DNA from: Erodium maritimum
Taxonomy: Eukaryota; Streptophyta; Magnoliopsida; Geraniales; Geraniaceae
Length of the DNA: 64,000 bases
Direction: 5' to 3'
Assembly: GCA_963921825.1 (NCBI GenBank)
Contig: OY997588.1
Coordinates: 84,201,043 to 84,265,042 of the forward strand
The position numbers and the translations under genes are program-made. Positions 57,280 to 64,000 of the stretch are shown piece after piece (position 1 is the stretch's first letter; the number at the start of each line of letters is the position of its first letter). Below the pieces are notes generated by a model. The model was not told the origin of the DNA. It made no database searches and worked only from the letters and a program-made list of their open reading frames with translations.

Positions 57280-57750
57280 GTTGATGATGTGCAGCAGGGC
57301 TCAGAGGATGGAGTAAGGTGGTGTTAGCCAGAGTACTGAGAAGGGGTCTTTCAAAACCAGGAGGAGGCCCAATTGAGGAGGATTGAGTTCCTTCTCTAGG
57401 TAAACTAGTGGGGGCAACAAGCAAATTGCCAAAAAGTTCTACCACAGTTAGCATTGTGAAGAAGATGAGATAAGGAGCCAAGGAAGGGCGAGGAAAGGTG
57501 GATGAGTAGAATCAAGAGTAGAAAGGTCGAAGGTGGTCCGATGGAAATGGGATTCCCATCATGGACACAACACCTGACGCAGAAGAAAAAGGATGAAGAA
57601 CTTCAGAACATGAAGGAGGTGGAACAGTAGAAAAGCAAGATCTTCAATGTACAGTGATGAAGGCACTGTAGTAGTTTGAGAGAAAAATTGGGGATCGATG
57701 TTTTCAAGCCAAAACTTGATCCTTGTTTGGTTGCACGATTCCGGTGTATG

Positions 57751-59499
57751 TTGATGATGGCGATGACACAGAGAACCTACGTAGCTCTCTTAAATTTTGT
57801 AAAATAAAACTTACATAAATTATACTATTTAATACTTCAGGTTTCTTTCCAATAATTGATAAGAATTTTTTTTTTCTACACATCAGAACTATGTACAAGA
57901 CACGACCGTAAAGTTTTAAATTTTCAACACCGCGTAAAAACGATTACCAAACTTCGAATTGATTGCCTAAAATTACTACTAAAGGTGTGAATACGATTTG
58001 CAATTGTCTTCTCGTGCACTTAAATCAAGGAGATAGAGGTATTAATTTGTGCCGAACACGATTCCATTCAAGTTGTAAATCTTTTTTACTTGTTAATTTT
58101 AGGGAGGCTATTAATTAGCAAGATATGATAATTATCGATCATCACATCTTTTGGAACTCATAACAACTACTGTTTGAAAAAATAAATGTTAAAAATCTTC
58201 TATAATTAATACCAAGGACAAGGAGTAACTCTAGGAAGCACTGCCGTGTATCTCAAGGAAAAAGTACCCACTCAGCAATAGGGTTAATGAAGCATTCATG
58301 AATGTTCTCTTTTCCTACTTTTTGATGTTAAAATAAAGGGGTTACTCCATCTCTTAACGCCCAACTTTCAGAAATTGTTAAATCCAAACCCTGTATAATT
58401 GAAATTGTCAGTAACGGTCAATTAACTGAAATTGCCAATTGTTTCTAATTTTAAACAGACGTTAACTTGGACAAGTGAAAAGTCGAGTCTACCCTCAAAT
58501 ATGTTCTTCCTACGGATGTTAACTTGCCCTAACTTCATCTCTTTGGGACCTAATCTCTTCATCTCAGCTCTTCGAACTTCATCTCTTTGTGTCCAAGCTT
58601 CGAATTTCATCTCTTCGTGACCTCAGCTCGCGCAAGCTCCATTATAAAATGAGTCACGTGGGCAGCACGTGATTCACTGTTCACGGAAAAAGTCAATTTA
58701 AACAGTACTTTTTGATTTTTAATAATTCGGTTTTGAAATTCGTTACTATTTGACAATTTTCCAAAGCTTGGGTGCGGATTTGACAATTAAGTGTAGTACG
58801 AGGTTAGGACATGGAGTAAACCCTAAAATAAATGTTAATTATATGGTTTTCATGCAAATGTTTGAAACCATACCGATAACATACAATAGGCTATATTTAT
58901 GTTTACATCGGAGGTGGAAAGTTTACAATAGTAATAGCAGCTTACACGATTGTTTTTGTACGATATGACATTATGTGTTTAGATTTTTAAGTATATGACC
59001 AGTACGGTTTGAGTTTTTGGTAAATGATTACTTTTAAATAGTGATTTTTCGATTATACCCTTTATTTATCCTTTTTTAGTGATTTTTCGATTTTACCATT
59101 CATTTGTCTCTTTAAATGAAAAGTAAAACCGACCATTTTGAGCCCCTAACTTGATGGAGAAGAAGAAAGTGTAGGTTGAGACTTTGAGCTTGGAATGTAG
59201 GTGTAAGTGGAGGTTAGAGCTAGGAACTTAGAGCATAGACGTAGGTCGAGCATATATCTTAAAACTTGAAGCGTAAGTGTAGACCAAGTTTAAAGAAGAA
59301 GTTGAAGAAGAAGAAGAAGAAGAAGAAGAAGAAGAAGAAGAAGAAGAAGAGTGAAGGAAAGAATAAAACTCTGACTTGAATTCGAAATTTGAGTTAAAGG
59401 GAGAAAACATTGTTATCTTTAATGAAGGATAAAAATATAAATTCAGAAATAAAGTGTAGGGTGCAAAAAAATTGGGCATATAAGGTTATATCGCAAATT
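57751..59499. other. AT-rich intergenic DNA with (GAA)n microsatellite
   Basis: No gene I can support. Around 58540-58625 the phrase TTCGAACTTCATCTCTT recurs in imperfect form. A (GAA)n run lies at about 59296-59350 and produces a poly-Ser minus frame that is an artefact. The region ends at ATCCCAACTTAAACACA, the left TSD of the next element. Confidence 0.5.
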
Positions 59500-59516
59500 A
59501 TCCCAACTTAAACACA

Positions 59517-61838
59517 CCTAATACATTTTTTTCTCTCTCAACTTTGAGATCTTTTTCTAGCCCTAGCAACCGAACGCTATGGAGCTCTCCCCTACTTCCT
59601 CTGTCGCCATGCCTGCTATCATGATTAGGCATGTGATGACAATCGCTGCTCCTATCGGTGGTTCTCTTCTTCCCCTACCTTGCCCTTACCAAGGGTCGTC
59701 GCTGGTGAAAAGTAAAGTTGACTCTTCTGGCTCCGTCAACCTCTGCGTTCCCTCCGACTCTAGGACCGATTCCAGATGGAGGGTCCTTCTCTTTGGGGTC
59801 AGCGTCTCCTAGTCCAGCGGATAAACCGAAATGGGGTAGGCCATAACGTCTCCTGACTTTACCTTCCTCCCCAAGTAATCGTCTTCTCGCCTTACCTCCC
59901 TCGAACCCTAGCGTGCCGCCTTGTCCTGGAAGTCGTGACCTCGCTTTGGCTCCCCCCAAAACCTAGTGTACCGCTTTTTCCTACGAGCCATGACCTTGCT
60001 CTGGCTCCGCTACCTAGCGGCGGGGATCCTAGTGTTTCGGCGCCACTCGGTGCTACCCCAACTCGACCTAGGGTTAATTTTCCCCTAGGTCACGATCCTG
60101 GTCTGGCGTCCGTTCCTAAGATTACATGGGAACATGTACGCATTCCTACTGATAATGCATCGGGTGTTAACCCTAGTGTGCTTCCACCGCTGCGGAGGGA
60201 CCCGACGAAAGGGAAGGCCCCTATGGAAGAACTTCCGAGGACAACAGTGTTGGCTTTGGGGTTAGGGCGATGCCTCCCTAATCAGGCCACGGTACCACTT
60301 ATCCCGACGGCCCTAACTACCCCGGAGGGGATGACGCGGGATTGGTCTCGACACCTGAGTACGGAGGAGTTTCCTTCATCCTTGGCTGATAGGGTGACGA
60401 ATCTTCAGTCGTCCTTGGAGGGTCTGCAGGATGGGTTATCCTCTTATTCCTTGGAAGAAGAAGAAGAAGAAAAAGAAATCGAGGTGGTGGTCCTGGCGTC
60501 TCGGGCGATGGCATCGGCTGCTCTCGCTCGCCATCAGTGGGAAAGCTGGGACGTCTCTGGCCCCCGAAGTCTCTACTGAAGGAAACTCTCATGCGTATAA
60601 TAACTAACGCATGGGGAAAGCCTGTAGAAGGACTGGTGGTTAAAGACCTAGGGCCGGGCTTGTTTGGATTCTACTTCCGGTCCTCTAAGTCTCGGTTGTG
60701 GGTTCAGTTTCGGTTATGGGTTCGAGGTAACAAACCCTGGTGTTTTGATGGCAGGGTCTTGTTGCTCGTAGATTTGGATCCGTGTGCTCGGGAGATGCCT
60801 ATTCTTGACCGCGTGCAACTTTGGGTACACGCTCGAGGGCTACCGCCTCTAGTTCGGACAAGGGAGATGGGTATCTCTATCGGTGATGCACTGGGGATGT
60901 GTGTGGATGTCTCATGTGATAAATGGGGCATGTGCTGGGGAGGAACCGTCAAAATCCGCTTCTGGGACCTCCTCAAAAAGCCATTACGAAAGGGGTTGGT
61001 GCTTAGGTTCCCAGAGTTTCCGAAGCCGATCCACGTGAGCTCACATATACGAAGCTTCCAAGCTTCTATTATAATTATGGTCGTCTTGGCCATATTCTGA
61101 AGGATTGCACATGGGCGGTTAGAGTCCCATCGCGGTTCGGTGACTCCTTGCTAGAGTACAACTGGGAAAAGCAGGTCAAGGCGTATACCACAGACTAGGG
61201 AGCATCGGTCCATCTACCTAGTCCGCCAAGATTTGGCCCCCAGGGTCACTTGAACCTGAATAAGTGCCATCGGCCCCTCATGCCGCCTCGATTGAGGCAT
61301 CAGGATTCGGTTAGTGGGGATCTGCCTCGGCCACCTACTTCGCCAGTGCTGAAGGATCCACTACAGTGCTCGGGCCATCTTGATAGGAGAGCTCGTGAGG
61401 GCGGGGGAGCACAGGAGGATGGAGTTTCTGGAGCCGCTGGCGCCGGGGTCAGGCAGAGCACTCTGAAACGTTCAGCAGCTGAGGTCTCTCGGCAGGATCA
61501 GTTCAGGGCGGGGAAACAGCCATGTCGGTAGGAATGAGTGGTACGTCGTGCATCAGGGACTGGCTCTGGGAGGGGTCCCTGACCGATGAGCTCCCTCCCC
61601 CCTTCACCATTACCGTCGAGGTCCCTCAGGATCTCCGGTATCCCATTACCCCTTTCTGTCTTCTATCGCGACCCATGAGGCATCACAATACCGCTTGCGT
61701 CGGTTATGATAGTAAAAGGATAAGAGAACCATTGTTCACCTATTCTGATCTTCTATTCATGGTCGGGAAACCTGTTCCTCAACGCACATTAATGTAATAA
61801 GTTTGAATAAATAATATTGCACCTTTCGATAAAAAAAA
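59517..61838 (+). mobile_element. ORF1-only (DUF4283-type) poly(A) retroposon
   Basis: 2322 bp flanked by perfect ATCCCAACTTAAACACA duplications (59500-59516 and 61839-61855), ending in A8-9. It contains a broken gag-like ORF1 and no endonuclease or RT. A short terminal frame and a LINE-like 3' UTR (AATAAATAATATTGCACCT) precede the poly(A). It was therefore copied by another LINE. Confidence 0.85.
59579..61200 (+). pseudogene. DUF4283 / CCHC gag-like ORF1
   Basis: Several frames make up one ancestral ORF. The N-terminal part (59579-59812, 59935-60579) is Pro/Leu-rich with an imperfect ~60-bp repeat (CCTAGTGTRCCGCYTT...). An acidic run LEEEEEEKEIEVV and a frameshift near 60540 follow. The 60537-61100 frame is a DUF4283 domain: LLKETLMRIITNAWGKPVEG, VKDLGPGLFGFYF, NKPWCFDGRVLLLVDLDP, VQLWVHARGLPPL and GISIGDALGMCVDV. 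After another shift a zinc knuckle reads YYNYGRLGHILKDC: both leading cysteines of C-x2-C are tyrosines. DUF4283 proteins are mostly ORF1/gag-like proteins of plant LINEs. Confidence 0.78.
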
Positions 61839-61855
61839 ATCCCAACTTAAACACA

Positions 61856-62116
61856 ACTTAGTTGCCAAATAAATTGTTATATATAATAATGTTTTTAAGA
61901 TGTTATCAACACCTTACATTGTTCCTTATTAATTAATTATGGATTATTCGATCAGATTAATCCAGTTACTTTCATATTGGTGACAAACAAGTGTAATTAA
62001 CACGAACTTTGTTTTCTTTATGTAATTTTATTTTGTTGTAGGATATTGATGTAATTTTACTAATCTTTTTTAAAACGAGTAAAGTGGGGATATGCATTAC
62101 TGCGAAAAGTAAACAA
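61856..62116. other. AT-rich spacer; no gene seen
   Basis: No coding or repeat signal. The last five bases, AACAA (62112-62116), should be the TSD of the following solo LTR. Confidence 0.5.
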
Positions 62117-64000
62117 TGTCAGGCCCCAATTTCAGTAAACCGAACTAGGAACGCGAAGTTTTAGAAAACATAAAAGCACTTGAAACCTGTTTTCATTAAA
62201 CACTTTAAAATACCAGTTGGTTCAGCAAAATAATAATTACAGTTTAAAACACGTCCCAACAAGCGGACAAAAGTACAAGGTATCCGTCACTAGACTCAAA
62301 AACAAAACCCGGACTCCGCTCCTAGCTCCACAAGCTTCGAGAAGCTCACCTAGTCCGTCCCACGAACAGTACCTGTAGGAAAAGCAGCTAGGGGTGAGCG
62401 TTCGCTCACCACCACGGATAACAGACTGACTACGGCATAATTAGCAGAAAAAGCCAGTAACACTAGAACCAAACCCAACACCGGGACTACAGTCCCCAAC
62501 TCAAGTACCTAACTGACCCACAACCCGTTACTTTCCTCAACAGACTCAACGCTCGATAACACAATGTAGACCCGGCACAACTATCGACGACCTCCTCCTA
62601 GGACACGACAGAAAGACTACACGACGCCAAACAAGATCACAAAGAATCGCACACCAAACAAGATCACAAAGGATCGCACACCAAACAAGATCACAAAGGA
62701 TCGCAAACCAGCTGCTCAGTAACCTCCCTCACTCACGCGCTTTGCCGAACCACTCAAACCAGGCGGTCGACCTGTCTCAGTAACCTCTCTCACTCACGCG
62801 CTTTGCCTAACCACTCAGGCCAGGCGGTCGACCTGTCTCACTCACGCGCTTTGCCGAACCACTTAGGCCAGGCGGTTGACCTGTCTCAGTAACCTCTCTC
62901 ACTCACGCGCTTTGTCGAACCACTCAGGCCAGGCGGTCGACCTGTCTCACTAACCTCTCTCACTCAGGCAACCACAATCACAGTCACAATCACAAACACA
63001 ATCACAAGCAAGTTCGACAACACAGGCACTCAAGGCCACTCAAGACACCTCAACAATCAAGACTCGGGTTCAACAACCCCACGGGCACTCACTGCCACTC
63101 AAGACACACCAACGATCAAGACTCGGGTTCAACGACCCCACGGCACTCACTACCACTCAAGATACACCAACGGTCAAGACTCGGGTTCAACGACCCCACG
63201 ACACTCACGGCCACTCAAGACACACCAACGGTCAAGACTCGGGTTCAACAACCCCACGGCACTCACGGCCACCCCAAAACATCAACAATAAGACACGGGC
63301 ACTCATGACCACCCAAGACACCAAAGGTAAAGATACGGGTCCAACGACCCCACGGGCACTCATGGCCACCCAAAACTCAACAATAAAACACGCTTGCAAC
63401 TTACCGAGACTCTAACTCGTAAGCCAGCTAAAACACCAACAGTAAAGTACGGGCTCTCATGGCCACCCAAACACGAATAATAACACGGGCTCTCATGGCC
63501 ACCCAAGACTCAACAATAATAAAACGGGCTCTCAGGGCCACCCTAGACGCCAAAATAAACAATCAACCTCCGACTTAACCCAAGCCTCCAACAGTCCTAA
63601 TCTCAACAGTTTCACAATCAACCTCCGGACATGGTCATATGCCTCCAGTACTCCTACTATCGACAAGTTCACAATCAACCTCCGGGCATGGTCATATGCC
63701 TCTAGTAAATCAATTAACGCTAAATTCTCTGCTCCTACGACACTACTAAGTGTCACATGCTTTTCTCATAATTGCTAAGTTCCCGTAACATGCTTTTCTA
63801 ATAAACGCTGCAATCCCGTATCATGCTTTTCTAATAGTTAAATAAACCTATTCAACCCACGACACCCCGGTGTCACATGCAATTCTACTGTTAACTTTCC
63901 CCAGTCAAGGCCGAGATCCGGCTCCTTTTCCCTACCTCGTGCGTGTTCTCACAAAAGCCAAACAACGAGCTCCGGTGATGATCTCAGTCACTCACCCAGC
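62117..64000 (-). mobile_element. Solo or full LTR of the long-LTR family (copy D), cut by the window
   Basis: Starts TGTCAGGCCCCAATTTCAGT and matches the reverse complement of the ends of copies B and C. Tandem blocks: 62735-62960 has four units with CTCACTCACGCGCTTTGCC and CAGGCGGTCGACCTGTCTC; 63040-63560 has units with CACTCACGGCCACTCAAGAC. The distal part matches the CATGGTCATATGCCTCCAGT and GTGACACCCCGG-type stretches of the other copies. The far end, and hence the second TSD, is outside the window. Confidence 0.85.

Larger units (their letters stand above)
50592..57739 (-). mobile_element. Nearly full-length L1-clade LINE, inactivated
   Basis: A 7148-bp minus-strand element. Its poly(A) is the T-run at 50592-50598. 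TSDs are TCCAGTGTATG (50581-50591) and TCCGGTGTATG (57740-57750), one mismatch in eleven. It carries ORF1 (57455/57279-55069) and ORF2 (55061-51455) with a seven-base gap between them, and an 860-bp 3' UTR. ORF2 has one frameshift and several stops, and its RT motif is mutated. It is the most complete LINE in the window. Confidence 0.88.

Noticed and set aside
59228-59479. Minus-strand frame with a poly-serine tract
   Set aside because: The tract is translation of a (GAA)n microsatellite; no other conserved sequence.

Overview
This is nuclear DNA of a flowering plant, most likely a eudicot. The evidence is a spliced ARID/HMG-type gene with GT-AG introns, long AT-rich intergenic DNA, and a dense pile of plant retrotransposons: LINEs with an RRM or DUF4283-like ORF1, Ty1-copia elements primed at a TGGTATCAGAGC site, TRIMs and solo LTRs. 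I cannot name the species. I see no rRNA, tRNA, CRISPR or bacterial-type operon. Host genes are almost absent: one ARID gene at 2017-6236, whose C-terminal HMG box is frameshifted, is the only credible cellular gene.

Layout. 1-905 is the RT domain of a LINE (minus), followed by a degenerate TTTATCAACAC repeat and LTR debris. 1728-6370 is the ARID gene with a duplicated telo-box-like promoter motif and a 3-kb first intron. 6666-7135 is a LINE 3' end. 7753-24249 is a layered nest: an old copia-family solo LTR is split by an RRM-ORF1 LINE-like retroposon (8471-23104). That retroposon is itself split by a 3.2-kb solo LTR (10420-13646) and by a complete 8.4-kb copia element (14262-22680) of the same family as the outermost LTR. 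Target-site duplications (TSDs) can be read at every level.

24250-28670 is non-coding. It holds a decayed LTR-like stretch, a GC-rich island between two ~60-bp direct repeats, and a cluster of five inverted-repeat MITE-like elements full of G-boxes and CTATCAGCAC motifs. 28675-32035 is a copia LTR plus leader, interrupted by an internally deleted LINE. 32036-50325 is one degenerate minus-strand copia element with a partly duplicated pol. It is expanded by two more 3-4 kb solo LTRs, a TRIM-like insertion, a tandem TRIM array (four LTRs, three internal regions) and another solo LTR (46689-50313) that carries a 1.25-kb poly(A) retroposon.

50592-57739 is a nearly full-length minus-strand LINE (ORF1 with RRM; ORF2 with endonuclease, RT and zf-RVT), inactivated by stops, a frameshift and a changed catalytic motif. 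59517-61838 is a DUF4283-type ORF1-only retroposon with a 17-bp TSD. 62117-64000 is a fourth copy of the long solo-LTR family and runs off the window.

The window contains no coherent multi-gene cellular system. What stands out is the recoverable order of insertions, elements mobilised in trans, tandem TRIM structure, and a long-LTR family seen here only as solo LTRs.
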